Positions 18,701 to 26,606 of a stretch of 64,000 bases of DNA are shown here, one piece after another. The notes beneath the pieces are model-generated. The model worked only from the letters and a program-made list of their open reading frames with translations. It was not told where the DNA came from and did no database searches. Numbering within the stretch: position 1 is the stretch's first letter; each line of letters opens with the position of its first letter. A program made the translations under genes and the position numbers. This DNA comes from UBA10939 sp050942745 (GTDB lineage: Bacteria > Myxococcota > Myxococcia > Myxococcales > UBA5297): contig JBMNNX010000003.1 in the NCBI GenBank assembly GCA_050942745.1, forward strand, positions 11,240 to 75,239, written 5' to 3'.

Positions 18701-21700
18701 CCTTCAGCTTCTCGGCGAGCTCGTCGCGCGAACGCTCGGCCTCGGCCCGCGCCGCCTCCTCAGCCTCGCGGCGGGCCTTCGCCTCCGCGACCTCGGCGGC
18801 GAGCGCCTCGGCGCGCTCGCGCTCCTCGCGCAGCCTCTCCTCGAGCTCGGCGCGCAGCGAATCGGCGCGGTCGCGCCCTTCGCCTTCGGCCTGCTCGCGG
18901 GCGCGCCGCTCCCTCTCTTCGGCCTCCTTCTCGAGCCGCTCGCGCAGCTCGTCGGCGGCCTTCAGCTTCTCGGCGAGCTCGTCGCGCGAACGCTCGGCCT
19001 CGGCCCGCGCCGCCTCTTCCGCCTCGCGGCGGGCCTTGGCCTCCGCGACCTCGGCGGCGAGCGCATCGGCGCGCGCGCGTTCCTCGAGCAGCCTCTCCTC
19101 GAGCTCGGCGCCCAGCGCTTCTGCACTCTTGCGGCCCTCGTCCTCGGCCTGCTCGCGGGCGCGCCGCTCCCGCTCCTCGGCCTCCTGAGCGAGCCGCTCG
19201 CACGCTTCGGTGACTTGCGCGAGCTTCGCGCCCAGCTCCTCGCGCGCCTTCTCCGCCTCGGCGCGCGCGGCCTCTTCGGATTCCCGCTGCGCCGCGGCCT
19301 CGCCGCGCTCCCGGTCGAGCGCCTCGGCGCGCTCGGCCTGCTCGCGCAGCCGCACCTCGAGCTCCGCTCGGAGGTGATCGGAGCTCTGGCGCGCCTCTTC
19401 CTCTGCGCGCTCGCGCGCCTGGCGCTCCTTCTCCCGCGCCTCGGCCTCGAGCTGGCGCAGCGCCTCCTCGGCCTCGCGAACCTTCGCCTCGAGCTCCTCG
19501 CGGGCCCGCGCCGCCTCGGCGCCCGCGGCGGCGGCGGCGGCGCAGGCCTCGCGCTCCTCGGCGATCTCCGCCTCGAGCGCCTCGACCCACTCGGCCTGCT
19601 CGCGGAGCTGCTCTTCCTTCTCGGCGCGGATCTGCTCGGCGCTCTTGCGCGAGTCCTCTTCGGCCTTCTCGCGCGCCCGCTGCTCCTTCTCGCGCGCCTC
19701 CTCGAGCGCCCGCTTGCGCTGCTCGGCGAGCTCGGCCAGCCGCGCCTCGAGCCCGGCGCAGGCCTCGGCGAGCTTCGCGCGCTCCGACTCTTCGGCCTCG
19801 CGCGCGGCGATGGCCTTCTCGAGCGCGGCGTCGAGCTCTTCGACCCGCGCTCGCTCGCGGGCGATAGCCTCCTGCGCCTCGGCGCGCTGTCGCTCTTCGG
19901 CCTCGCGCAGCTCGCGGTCGCGCTGTTCCTGGCGCTCGTTCGCCGCGCGCGCCGCGTCGGCCTCTTCGCGCCGCAGCGACTCTTCGGCCTCGCGGACCTT
20001 TGCCTCGAGCTCCTCGCGCGCCCGCGCGAGCTCGCCGCGGAGCCGCTCGGCCTCGCTGCGCGCCTGCTCGAGCCCGGTGACGCGAAGCTCGAGAGCGGCA
20101 GCGCGCTCCTTCTCCCGCGCGAGCTGCTCTTCGCCCTCGAGCCGGGCCTTTTCGACGGCCTCGTGGCAAAGCTGCTCGGCGCGCTCGCGCGCCTGCTGCT
20201 CGCAAAGCTTCGACTGCTCCTCGAGCCGAGCCCGCGCTTCGGCAGCGGCGCGCACCCTGGCCTCGAGCTCGGCGCACTCCTTCTCGGCCTCGGCGCGGGC
20301 GGCCTCGTCCGCGCTCCACACCGCCTCGAGCTCGGCGCTGCGCCGCTCGAGCTCGTCGGCGCGGGCGCGCTCCTCGGCGACGAGCTGCTCGGCCGCGGCG
20401 GCGATCTCCGCGGCCTCCCTCGCGGCGCGCTCTTGCGCCTCGCAGAGGACCGCCTGAACAGCCCCGCCCTCGTCGCCGGCCTCCACGCGCTGGGCAGCCG
20501 ACTGCAGCTCCTGCTCGGCCTCGCGCGCCAGCTCGAGCGCCGCGTCCCGGTCGGCCTCGGCGCGCCGGCGCGCCTCTTCTGCCCGAGCGCGCTCGGCCTC
20601 GGCGCCGGCGAGCTTCCTTTCGAGCTCGTCGGCGCGCTGGCGCTCCTCCTCGAGCCGCTCGCTTGCGCGCTGCTCGGCCTCGGCGCGGGCCGCTTCGATC
20701 AGCGCGCGCGCCTCCTGCTCGGCCTGCGCGAGCCGCTCCTCGGCGGCCCGCTGCGCCTCCGCGGCGGCCTTCTCGCGAGCCTGACGCGCCTCTTCGAGCG
20801 CCCTGTCGGCGCGCGCCTCGGCCTCGCGGCGCTCCTCCTCGAGCCGCTCGCGCTCGCGCAGCTCCTCGGCCTGACGCGCCTCCTCCTCTTCGAGCCGCGC
20901 GCACAGCTCGCCGCGGCGCCGCCGCAGCTCCTGCTCTTGGGACTGCGCCTGCGACTCGATCTCCCGGGCCAAGGCCTCCGCGGCCTCGCGCGCCTGCTGC
21001 TCGAGCTCGCGGGCGCGCCGCTCGGCCCGCTCGCGGACCTCCTCGGTCGGATCGATCGCTTCGACGCCGCCCAGCGCCATGAGCGCCGCGGCCAGCCAAC
21101 GCACGCGGGCCGGGTCTACCCCGCGCTCGATGAGATCCTCGGGGCCGCCGCCCGCGCGCCAGCTCTCGAGCGCCTCGCGCTCGCGCGGCTCGAGCCGCAG
21201 CGTCGAGGCGAGCTGCGCGAAGCGGGCGCCGAGCCGCAAGACCCGCGGGCCGAGCGCGGCGAGCATCGCGGCGACGTAAGCCTGCGCGCCCGGCGACGCG
21301 AGCGCCTCGGCGATGCAGCCGTCGGCGCCGTCCGCGTCGAGCGCCAGCCCCGAGGTCCACCCCGGAGGCTCTTCGGACCGAAACTCGAAGCGCCCGTCGG
21401 CAAGGCGCCCCAGCGCGCGCAGGTGCTCGAAGAGCTGCAGCCGCATCCCCTCGCGCACCCCGTCCTCGTCGAGCGCGCCCATCTCGCAGAGCACCTCGGG
21501 CAGCGGCCTGCCGCGCTCGAGCTGCGGCAGCGCGCGATCGAGGGTCTCGAGATCGATGAGCCCGCTCTGGACGAGCACCTGGCCGAGCGGGCGGAAGCCG
21601 ACCGCGACGCGCGCGCCCGCCGGCACGCCCTGGCGCATGAAGAGCCGGCTGGTGCCGCCGCTCCCGTCGATGCGCAGCACGCCCGTCGCGCCGCGCTCTC

Positions 21701-21776
21701 GGGCGGACAGCAATAGCTCGGCGAGCGGGTGCTCGCTCAGCCGTCCGTGGGAAAGTTCAGGGTCGCCGGGGCGCAT
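15786..21776 (-). CDS. Giant DUF4388 / coiled-coil / J-domain / TPR protein
   Basis: 1996 residues from ATG 21776. Residues 1-175 form a DUF4388/PATAN-type domain (HGRLSEHPLAELLLSARERG). Residues about 255-1330 are an almost uninterrupted Glu/Ala/Arg coiled coil, enough for a rod well over 100 nm if fully extended. A Pro-rich acidic linker follows. Near 1780-1850 is a J domain with the HPD triad (KVFHPDRLPSA) needed to stimulate Hsp70 ATPase, and residues 1880-1996 hold TPR units ending KKGGGGFFK. An 86-residue block is repeated about three times inside the coil (nt 18.3-19.1 kb). The combination suggests a cytoskeletal or polar scaffold that recruits DnaK; this is inference. Confidence 0.88.
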   Translation of the reverse strand: MRPGDPELSHGRLSEHPLAELLLSARERGATGVLRIDGSGGTSRLFMRQGVPAGARVAVGFRPLGQVLVQSGLIDLETLDRALPQLERGRPLPEVLCEMGALDEDGVREGMRLQLFEHLRALGRLADGRFEFRSEEPPGWTSGLALDADGADGCIAEALASPGAQAYVAAMLAALGPRVLRLGARFAQLASTLRLEPREREALESWRAGGGPEDLIERGVDPARVRWLAAALMALGGVEAIDPTEEVRERAERRARELEQQAREAAEALAREIESQAQSQEQELRRRRGELCARLEEEEARQAEELRERERLEEERREAEARADRALEEARQAREKAAAEAQRAAEERLAQAEQEARALIEAARAEAEQRASERLEEERQRADELERKLAGAEAERARAEEARRRAEADRDAALELAREAEQELQSAAQRVEAGDEGGAVQAVLCEAQERAAREAAEIAAAAEQLVAEERARADELERRSAELEAVWSADEAARAEAEKECAELEARVRAAAEARARLEEQSKLCEQQARERAEQLCHEAVEKARLEGEEQLAREKERAAALELRVTGLEQARSEAERLRGELARAREELEAKVREAEESLRREEADAARAANERQEQRDRELREAEERQRAEAQEAIARERARVEELDAALEKAIAAREAEESERAKLAEACAGLEARLAELAEQRKRALEEAREKEQRAREKAEEDSRKSAEQIRAEKEEQLREQAEWVEALEAEIAEEREACAAAAAAGAEAARAREELEAKVREAEEALRQLEAEAREKERQARERAEEEARQSSDHLRAELEVRLREQAERAEALDRERGEAAAQRESEEAARAEAEKAREELGAKLAQVTEACERLAQEAEERERRAREQAEDEGRKSAEALGAELEERLLEERARADALAAEVAEAKARREAEEAARAEAERSRDELAEKLKAADELRERLEKEAEERERRAREQAEGEGRDRADSLRAELEERLREERERAEALAAEVAEAKARREAEEAARAEAERSRDELAEKLKAADELRERLEKEAEERERRAREQAEGEGRDRADSLRAELEEKLREERERAEALAAEIAEAKAHREAEEAARAEAERARDELAEKLKAADELRERLEKEAEERERRAREQAEQEQRSIIEALRAELEEKLREERERADALAAEIVEAQARREAEQAARAHSEKVRGDLEGQLRNADEARRRLEQEALERERLARASGSAQAIEGARAQAEARLREERERVRALEERLAALRQAQHQDEAARIEAEAGARELEQRIQDAEEASLRACRSGAAEATAVSELAALGAQIEQERARAEQLEKQLADERLIERPGTLPSGPASVELTGIAVAAEEMELATAGLSLDSGLDSPAALGEDDLIEEAPAGESEPIELELDLSQEVPAHGSEEALLDAAREIGERTEAWDPQEYERLFAARLAAEAERQARLQQARDLAAQLPAGEAEPPRPVEMEATPEIDLSPEEAIELGGAALIDEPPVVSSWDSVVGSATPPSIPSPVEAAPEGPSLMDMVFDDQPPSCPPPVPAADRSWSSNEPLDYDSVEFEPPPIPFFPSAPAVAPPVLHPVRPPPVTPEQPAPAPILEVPPVFEPSRGGLVEPGGIASVLEAMAGKTDFEAPTPRDFPSPHQPAATQGPGEDWMEAPEGEAVSHRGRPKTPPAIEGGWNAALSPEDEFSVPADEPFYGDGEDVTDPKDVRARRQRLLRRAFDNLGVLPRQAAVEGGVVEKPSSAPSAASPPAAPAKQPTLSPEEIALAKKIEARHIGIAREDLFTRLGLQREANGEQVKAAYFSQVKVFHPDRLPSALANLTPKVKDIFAALTEAYETLYDDAKRSMYLMRLAAPSQSQAPKASSLEVTLKQADLHLKKKEFAAAAELFGKAFAESNKALHLAMQAWAMYLDPAQRSNMPQIKAKLEQALRLDRECDRAHYTLGVMARVENDLARAEKFFRAAVAVNPKNAEASTELRLIEMRRKKGGGGFFK
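18290..19070 (-). repeat. 258-bp tandem repeats within the coiled-coil coding region
   Basis: The segment CTCGTCGGCGGCCTTCAGC recurs at 18432, 18690 and 18948, exactly 258 bp (86 codons) apart, with flanking sequence nearly identical over the whole unit, including synonymous positions. This indicates recent duplication or gene conversion. A more degenerate fourth unit lies on the far side near 19.1-19.2 kb. Confidence 0.85.
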
Positions 21777-21830
21777 GGTCGCTGACGAGATTAGCCGCGG
21801 CTCGGACCCACCGCAAAAACGCTGCCTGGG

Positions 21831-22313
21831 CTACCGGGCGCGAAAAGGCTGTTGTCGAATCGCCTCGTAGGTCGCGATCCCGACCGCGGTGGAGAGGTTG
21901 AGGCTGCGCCGCTCGGGCAGCATGGGGATGCCGACGGTCTGCTCCGGGAAGGCCTCGACGAAGGAAGCGGGCAGGCCTTCGGGCTCGGAGCCGAACACGA
22001 GGTGATCGCCGGGCCGAAACTCGGCCTCCCACAGCGAGCGCTCGGCGCGGGCGCTGAAGAGGTGGCGCCGGGCCGCGCCGTGCTCGGCGAGGTAGTCGTC
22101 GAGCGTCGGGTAGTAGCGCTGGAAGACCTTGTCCCAGTAGTCGAGCCCGGCGCGCCGCAGATCCTTCTGGGCGATGGAGAAGCCGAGCGGGCCGACCAGG
22201 TGCAGCCGCGCCCCGGTCACCGCGCACAGGCGCGCCACGTTGCCGGTATTCGGCGGGATCTGGGGCTCGACGAGCACCAGGTTGAGCGGAGGGTCGATTC
22301 TGGGCAGGAACAC
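21831..22313 (-). CDS. trmL: tRNA (cytidine34-2'-O)-methyltransferase TrmL
   Basis: Chosen start GTG 22313 gives 160 residues, the normal length for TrmL; a longer frame exists but runs through the divergent promoter. The SPOUT-family marks are VLVEPQIPPNTGNVARLCA at the N-terminus, LVFGSEPEGLP near residue 105 and IPMLPERRSLNLSTAVGI near 130, which form the trefoil-knot SAM site. The enzyme 2'-O-methylates the wobble base of tRNA-Leu isoacceptors. It follows the giant coiled-coil gene on the other side and is divergent from the DUF192 gene. Confidence 0.93.
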   Translation of the reverse strand: MFLPRIDPPLNLVLVEPQIPPNTGNVARLCAVTGARLHLVGPLGFSIAQKDLRRAGLDYWDKVFQRYYPTLDDYLAEHGAARRHLFSARAERSLWEAEFRPGDHLVFGSEPEGLPASFVEAFPEQTVGIPMLPERRSLNLSTAVGIATYEAIRQQPFRAR

Positions 22314-22360
22314 GGCCGCGCGGCGCTCCTCGGGTTTTCGGTCAGGGCACGGGCGGCCGG

Positions 22361-22374
22361 TATAATGCGCGGCC
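22361..22374 (+). promoter_or_regulatory. TATAAT promoter placing the transcript start at the DUF192 start codon
   Basis: A perfect TATAAT at 22361-22366 ends only 8 bases before ATG 22375. With normal -10 to start-site spacing, transcription would begin at 22373-22375, so the mRNA would be leaderless or nearly so, and no ribosome-binding site is present. The -35 region (TTCGGT near 22337) is poor. Confidence 0.6.
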
Positions 22375-22728
22375 ATGCCGCTCATCGTCCACAATGTCAC
22401 CCGCTCCACAGTCCTCGGCGACAAGGTGGAGGTCGCCTCGTCGAGCCTGGCGCGAGCCAAGGGCCTGCTCGGCCGCCGCGGCCTCGCCGAGGGCGAGGGG
22501 CTGCACCTCGTGCCCTGCAACTCGATCCACATGTTCTTCATGCGCTTTCCGATCGACGTCGCCTTCCTCGATAGCGAAGGGCGGGTCGTGCGAGCGGTGC
22601 ACACGATCAAGCCCTGGCGCGCCACCCGGATGTACCTCGACGCCTATTCGGCGCTCGAGTTGCCGGCCGGGACGCTGCAGCGCACCGGCACGCAGGAGGG
22701 CGACCAGCTCAAGCTGGATCCGTGCTGA
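22375..22728 (+). CDS. DUF192 family protein
   Basis: 117 residues from ATG 22375. The DUF192 signature is complete: SLARAKGLLGRRGLAEGEGL, PCNSIHMFFMRFPIDVAFLD, then RAVHTIKPWR and a final LPAGT. Most family members are exported, but this one has no signal peptide. The biochemical role of DUF192 is not established. There is a near-consensus -10 element directly before the start codon and no Shine-Dalgarno sequence. Confidence 0.92.
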   Translation: MPLIVHNVTRSTVLGDKVEVASSSLARAKGLLGRRGLAEGEGLHLVPCNSIHMFFMRFPIDVAFLDSEGRVVRAVHTIKPWRATRMYLDAYSALELPAGTLQRTGTQEGDQLKLDPC

Positions 22729-22827
22729 GCGCGCGGCGCGGGCGGCTTCGCGCACCTGCCTGGCTGGCAAGCGGCCTTTCGGGCAGCGACCTTGAACCGA
22801 GTCGGACTTGAGCTAGGATTTCCGGCC

Positions 22828-23625
22828 ATGCGACCTTCAGCCTGCCTCGGGGCGCTGCTCGCGCTCCTTCTCCCGTCGGTGGCCGCCGCCCAGTTCGAAG
22901 GGCTCGACCTCACCGAGGATGCTCCCGAGCAGACGCCCGAGCAGCCGCAAACGGCTCCGGAGGCGCCAACGCCACCTTTGGATATCGACGAGCCCGCGGC
23001 CAGCTCCGAGCCGCGGCTGAGCGAGCTCGACATCACCTCCGAGGACCGGGTCAAGAGCGTGCAGCGGCGCGGCTTTCTCAAGCGCAACCGCTTCGACCTG
23101 ACGCCCATGGCCTTCGTGCAGCTCAACGACGCGTACTACCCCAAGTTCGGCCCCGGAGCGCGCGCCTCCTACCACCCGCACGAGAGCTTCGGCCTGGGCG
23201 TGCGCTTCCTTCAATACAACCTGGTCCCGACCGACAACGTGCGCCTCGCCAAGCGCCAGCTCCAGTCGCGCCTGCCCTCGGTGCTCCCGAAGATGTCGTT
23301 CGCGCTCGACCTTATCTGGTCGCCCATCTACGGCAAGATCAGCATCTTCAACGCCATCCGGCACTTCGACCTGTTCGTGATCGGCGGCGCCGGGGCGATC
23401 TTCACCCAGACCTCCGACGCCGACGGGCCGCACCTCTCGACGCACATCGGCATCGGTCAGCGCTTCTCCATCAACGACTTCCTGGCCGTCGACGTCTCGA
23501 TCATCGAGGCCATCTACTCGGACCGCCCGGGTGGCGCCAACAAAGCGGTCCTGCAGAACGTGCTCACCCTCAACGCCGGGCTCAGCGTGTTCCTGCCCTT
23601 CTCCTTCGACTACCAGGAGCCGTGA
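22828..23625 (+). CDS. Outer-membrane beta-barrel protein, GltA-like (gliding cluster)
   Basis: ATG 22828 gives 265 residues with a signal peptide ending SVAAAQ. A short acidic/Pro-rich segment (FEGLDLTEDAPEQ) precedes a barrel domain of alternating strands (FDLTPMAFVQLNDAY, SFGLGVRFLQYNLV, AFALDLIWSPIYGKI) that matches the OMP_myx_plus type (outer-membrane barrel of Myxococcales). The next gene encodes a paralogue and the third a large TPR protein. In Myxococcus xanthus this order, two barrels then a TPR protein, is the G1 gliding cluster gltA-gltB-gltC. Here gltA means gliding transducer, not citrate synthase. Assignment is by order and fold, not by search. Confidence 0.75.
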   Translation: MRPSACLGALLALLLPSVAAAQFEGLDLTEDAPEQTPEQPQTAPEAPTPPLDIDEPAASSEPRLSELDITSEDRVKSVQRRGFLKRNRFDLTPMAFVQLNDAYYPKFGPGARASYHPHESFGLGVRFLQYNLVPTDNVRLAKRQLQSRLPSVLPKMSFALDLIWSPIYGKISIFNAIRHFDLFVIGGAGAIFTQTSDADGPHLSTHIGIGQRFSINDFLAVDVSIIEAIYSDRPGGANKAVLQNVLTLNAGLSVFLPFSFDYQEP

Positions 23626-23627
23626 CC

Positions 23628-24398
23628 GTGCGCCGCTCGCCCAAGCTCGAGGCCATGACCCGTCGAAACCTCCCCGCGCTGCTCGCCCTGCTCGCGGCGC
23701 TCGCGCTTCCCGGCAGCGCGCTCGGCGCACAGCCAGCCGCCCAGGAGCCGGAGAACGAAGGCGAGAAGGCCGCACCCATCGATCTCGAGGACAAGATGCC
23801 GCCGGTGTCGGGCCGGCTGTTCCTCAAGGACGGCCGCTTCGAGGTCTCGCCGACCGTCTCGGTCAGCCTCGCGGACCCCTTCTTCCAGAAGCTCAGCGGC
23901 GGGTTGAAGCTCAACTACCACATCGTCGAGTCCATCTCGGTCGGCCTGTTCGCCAACTACTCGCTCAACATGCCCTCGAGCTCGGTCAGCGTCTGCAAGA
24001 CCGACGGGAGCTGCAAAGGTCCCGAGCTCAAAGAGCTCACCGACGTGCCGGGCAAGCTGGGCCTGATGGCCGGGTTCGACGTCGCCTGGGCGCCGATTTA
24101 CGGCAAGTTCAGCGTGCTGGCCGAGAAGGTGCTGCACTTTGACCTCGCCTTCATCGGCGGGCTGAGCACCATCCAGTACCAGGCGCCCGGCGGCACCAAC
24201 ACCTTCGCCATCGCCTGGCACTTCGGCGTCGGCCAGCGCTACTACATCACCCCGAGCCTGATGCTGCGCGTGGAGCTGCGCGACTACATCTACAACGCTC
24301 AGACCGTCAAGCTCGGCACCTCCTCGAGCAAGCTGCAGAACCAGATCATGTTCGAGCTCGGCCTCTCCTACTTCGCCGGCTCCGGCCACGAGGAATAA
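23628..24398 (+). CDS. Outer-membrane beta-barrel protein, GltB-like (gliding cluster)
   Basis: GTG 23628 is chosen because AGGAG at 23615-23619 is then 8 bases away; GTG 23622, which overlaps the previous stop, would be too close. 256 residues with signal peptide ending SALGAQ, then a barrel domain parallel to the upstream gene (FEVSPTVSVSLADPFFQK, FDVAWAPIYGKFSV, LHFDLAFIGGLSTI). Shared phrases such as WxPIYGK show it is a paralogue of the preceding barrel. It lies 2 bp after the GltA-like gene and 3 bp before the GltC-like gene, so the three form one operon. Confidence 0.75.
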   Translation: MRRSPKLEAMTRRNLPALLALLAALALPGSALGAQPAAQEPENEGEKAAPIDLEDKMPPVSGRLFLKDGRFEVSPTVSVSLADPFFQKLSGGLKLNYHIVESISVGLFANYSLNMPSSSVSVCKTDGSCKGPELKELTDVPGKLGLMAGFDVAWAPIYGKFSVLAEKVLHFDLAFIGGLSTIQYQAPGGTNTFAIAWHFGVGQRYYITPSLMLRVELRDYIYNAQTVKLGTSSSKLQNQIMFELGLSYFAGSGHEE

Positions 24399-24401
24399 CC
24401 G

Positions 24402-26399
24402 GTGAGCCAGACCTTCGCGCACCTCCCCACCCCCGTGCCCGCCGCGCGCCCGGCGCGCCCGCTCCTGGCCGCGGCCGCCGCCCTGGCAGCGCTGCTCCTC
24501 CTGGCGCCTTGGGCCGACGCGAACGCCGCGCCGCGCCCGCCAGCCTCGCTCGCCGCGATGGCCTCGGGCCAGATCTCCTTCGAAGGGCTCGACCTGAGCG
24601 ACGACGAGCCCAAGCCCAAGAAGAAGCGCACGCAGCGCAAGGTGAAAAAGCCCAAGCGCGACTCGTCGCGCGAGACGGCCCGCACGCCCCCGGGCGGCAA
24701 GCTCGAAGAGAAGGCGGACGACTCCTCGTCGCAGCAGCAGCCGCCGGCGCTGCCGGGCCTCGGGATCGACCTGAGCGGCAGCAGCCCCGCGCCCACCGAG
24801 CAGCCGAAGCCGACTCCGCCTCCCGCGCCCCCCGCGCCGCCGCCGAAGCAGGCGCCGGTGATGACCTTCGACGCGGTCGACGTCTCGGGCAAGAGCGCCG
24901 AGCGCCAGCGGCTCGACGCGGCCGTCAACCTCTTCAAGCAGAAGCGCTACGAGACCGCGGCGCTCGCCTTCTTCGAGGTGATCAAGGACCCGAAGATGGC
25001 CGAGCTGAAGGACGAGGCCGACTACATGCTCGCGAAGACGCTCTATCGCATGGGCATGTACCACTCGGCGCTCAACGAGTTCAAAAAGCTGCTCGCCAAG
25101 GGTCCGTCGAACAAGTACTTCAAGAGCTGCCTCGAGTGGCTCTTCTACATCGCGCACAAGACGGTCAACGAGCAGATCGTCCTCGACACCGTGGCGCTCT
25201 ACGCCAACGAGGAGTTCCCCGAGCGCTTCCGCTCCGAGTTCCGCTACCTGCTGGCGCGCTACCACTTCTATCGAGGCAAGGCGCTCGACGAGGTCGGCCA
25301 GGCCGAGGAGGCGAAGAAGAGCCTCGACGAGGCCAAGCGCCTGGTCCTGATGGTGCCCAGGGACGACGCCTTCTACGCGAAGGTGAAGTACCTGGAGGGC
25401 GCCATCTTCTTCAAGGAAGGGGCCTTCGCCCAGGCGCTCGAGTCGTTCAAGGAGGTGGTGCGCATCAACAACCCGCGCACCAGCCCCAACGCCGACGCGC
25501 GGCTGCGCGAGCTCGCGTTCATGCAGCTTGCGCGCACGCACTACGGCCACAAGCAGAACCGCTACGCCATCTTCTATTACGACAAGGTCGCGCGCGGCTC
25601 CGACCAGTGGCTCGAGTCGCTCTTCGAGGCGAGCTGGGCGCACTTCCGCATCGGCGAGTACGAGCGGGCGCTCGGCAACCTGATCACCCTCTCCTCGCCG
25701 TTCTTCAAGGACGAATACTTCCCCGAGGCGCTCATCCTCAAAGCGGTCATCTACTACGAGAACTGCCGCTACCGCGAAGCGCGCGCCATCCTCGAGGAGT
25801 TCGAGCAGACCTACATGCCGGTGCACAACGAGCTGGAGAAGATCACCGGCGCGAACACCGACGCCCAGGGCTACTGGGCCATCCTCGCCGAGGTGCAGAA
25901 GCGCAACCGCGAGGGCCGGCGCAGCACGGGCCTGCTGCTCGAGCGCATCCTGAAGCTGGCGCTCACCGACAAGGACCTGAAGGCGGTCAACGATTCGATC
26001 CTCGAGCTCGAGGCCGAGATGGACTCGATCCGCGAGCGCCCCGATCTCTTCAAGTACTCGGAGCTCGCCAAAGCGCTCAACGAGGAGATGAAGGTCGAGC
26101 GCAGCGGGCTGATGTCGAAGGCCGGCATCCTCGCCAAGGCGAAGCTCGAGTTCGAGCTCGGCCAGCTCAAGGACCTGCTCGGCCAGGCGCTGCGCATCAA
26201 GTTCGAGACGAGCACGATGGAGAAGAAGTTCCTCGAGGACTCGCTCGCCTCGCCGGGCAAGGTCGAGGTCGTCAAGAAGTACAAGTACTCGGTCGCCGTC
26301 ACCGACGAGCAGGTCTACTGGCCCTACGAGGGCGAGTACTGGCGTGACGAGCTCGGCACCTACGAGTACACGCTAACCAAGGGCTGCAAGGCGAAGTAG
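24402..26399 (+). CDS. gltC: Periplasmic TPR protein, GltC-like gliding motility component
   Basis: GTG 24402 with GAGGAA 8 bases upstream; 665 residues. A signal peptide (LLAAAAALAALLLLAPWADANA) is followed by FEGLDLSDDEPKPKKKR, echoing the FEGLDLTED motif of the first barrel, a Lys/Pro-rich linker to about residue 155, and then TPR-like helical pairs to about 480 (AVNLFKQKRYETAALAFFE, QALESFKEVVRI). A helical C-terminal domain ends KGCKAK. In M. xanthus GltC is a periplasmic TPR component of the Glt machinery. Family assignment comes from operon order, length and the shared motif. Confidence 0.7.
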   Translation: MSQTFAHLPTPVPAARPARPLLAAAAALAALLLLAPWADANAAPRPPASLAAMASGQISFEGLDLSDDEPKPKKKRTQRKVKKPKRDSSRETARTPPGGKLEEKADDSSSQQQPPALPGLGIDLSGSSPAPTEQPKPTPPPAPPAPPPKQAPVMTFDAVDVSGKSAERQRLDAAVNLFKQKRYETAALAFFEVIKDPKMAELKDEADYMLAKTLYRMGMYHSALNEFKKLLAKGPSNKYFKSCLEWLFYIAHKTVNEQIVLDTVALYANEEFPERFRSEFRYLLARYHFYRGKALDEVGQAEEAKKSLDEAKRLVLMVPRDDAFYAKVKYLEGAIFFKEGAFAQALESFKEVVRINNPRTSPNADARLRELAFMQLARTHYGHKQNRYAIFYYDKVARGSDQWLESLFEASWAHFRIGEYERALGNLITLSSPFFKDEYFPEALILKAVIYYENCRYREARAILEEFEQTYMPVHNELEKITGANTDAQGYWAILAEVQKRNREGRRSTGLLLERILKLALTDKDLKAVNDSILELEAEMDSIRERPDLFKYSELAKALNEEMKVERSGLMSKAGILAKAKLEFELGQLKDLLGQALRIKFETSTMEKKFLEDSLASPGKVEVVKKYKYSVAVTDEQVYWPYEGEYWRDELGTYEYTLTKGCKAK

Positions 26400-26431
26400 A
26401 CGCGCCCGGGGCCCGCGGAGGCTGCGTTCGA

Positions 26432-26465
26432 GGGGCGGAGGCCGGCAAGGCTTCCGCCCCTTGTT
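26432..26465 (+). terminator. Terminator after the Glt-like operon
   Basis: A 12-bp GC-rich stem, GGGGCGGAGGCC paired with GGCTTCCGCCCC (one mismatch), with loop GGCAA, is followed by TTGTTG. It starts 33 bp after the TPR gene. Confidence 0.75.
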
Positions 26466-26525
26466 GCCTCCTCCGCGCCCACGCGTGTCAGGCCTTGCCG
26501 ACCTCCACACGCGCTGCCCTCTGTC

Positions 26526-26606
26526 TAAGCCCCCACTCCTACGGCGCGCTGAGGCGCTCGCGGCGAGTACTCAGGTCGAGTGCGCGCCGTAGAAAGAGGG
26601 GGCTTA
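26526..26606. repeat. Long inverted repeat, family C
   Basis: Left arm TAAGCCCCC-ACTCCT-ACGGCGCGC (26526-26549) pairs with right arm GCGCGCCGT-AGAAAG-AGGGGGCTTA (26582-26606); both 9-bp blocks match perfectly around a short unpaired stretch. Related AAAGCCCCC...TACGGCGCGC arms occur near 32.58, 32.74 and (inverted) 52.25 kb, so this is a dispersed element. Confidence 0.7.

Noticed and set aside
17430..21716. Plus-strand frame of 1428 codons
   Set aside because: It is antisense to the giant coiled-coil gene; its Leu/Arg-rich low-complexity translation follows from the Glu/Ala/Arg codons opposite.
22828..23625. Naming this gene gltA as citrate synthase
   Set aside because: The product is an outer-membrane barrel; the gltA of the gliding literature is a different gene that shares the symbol.
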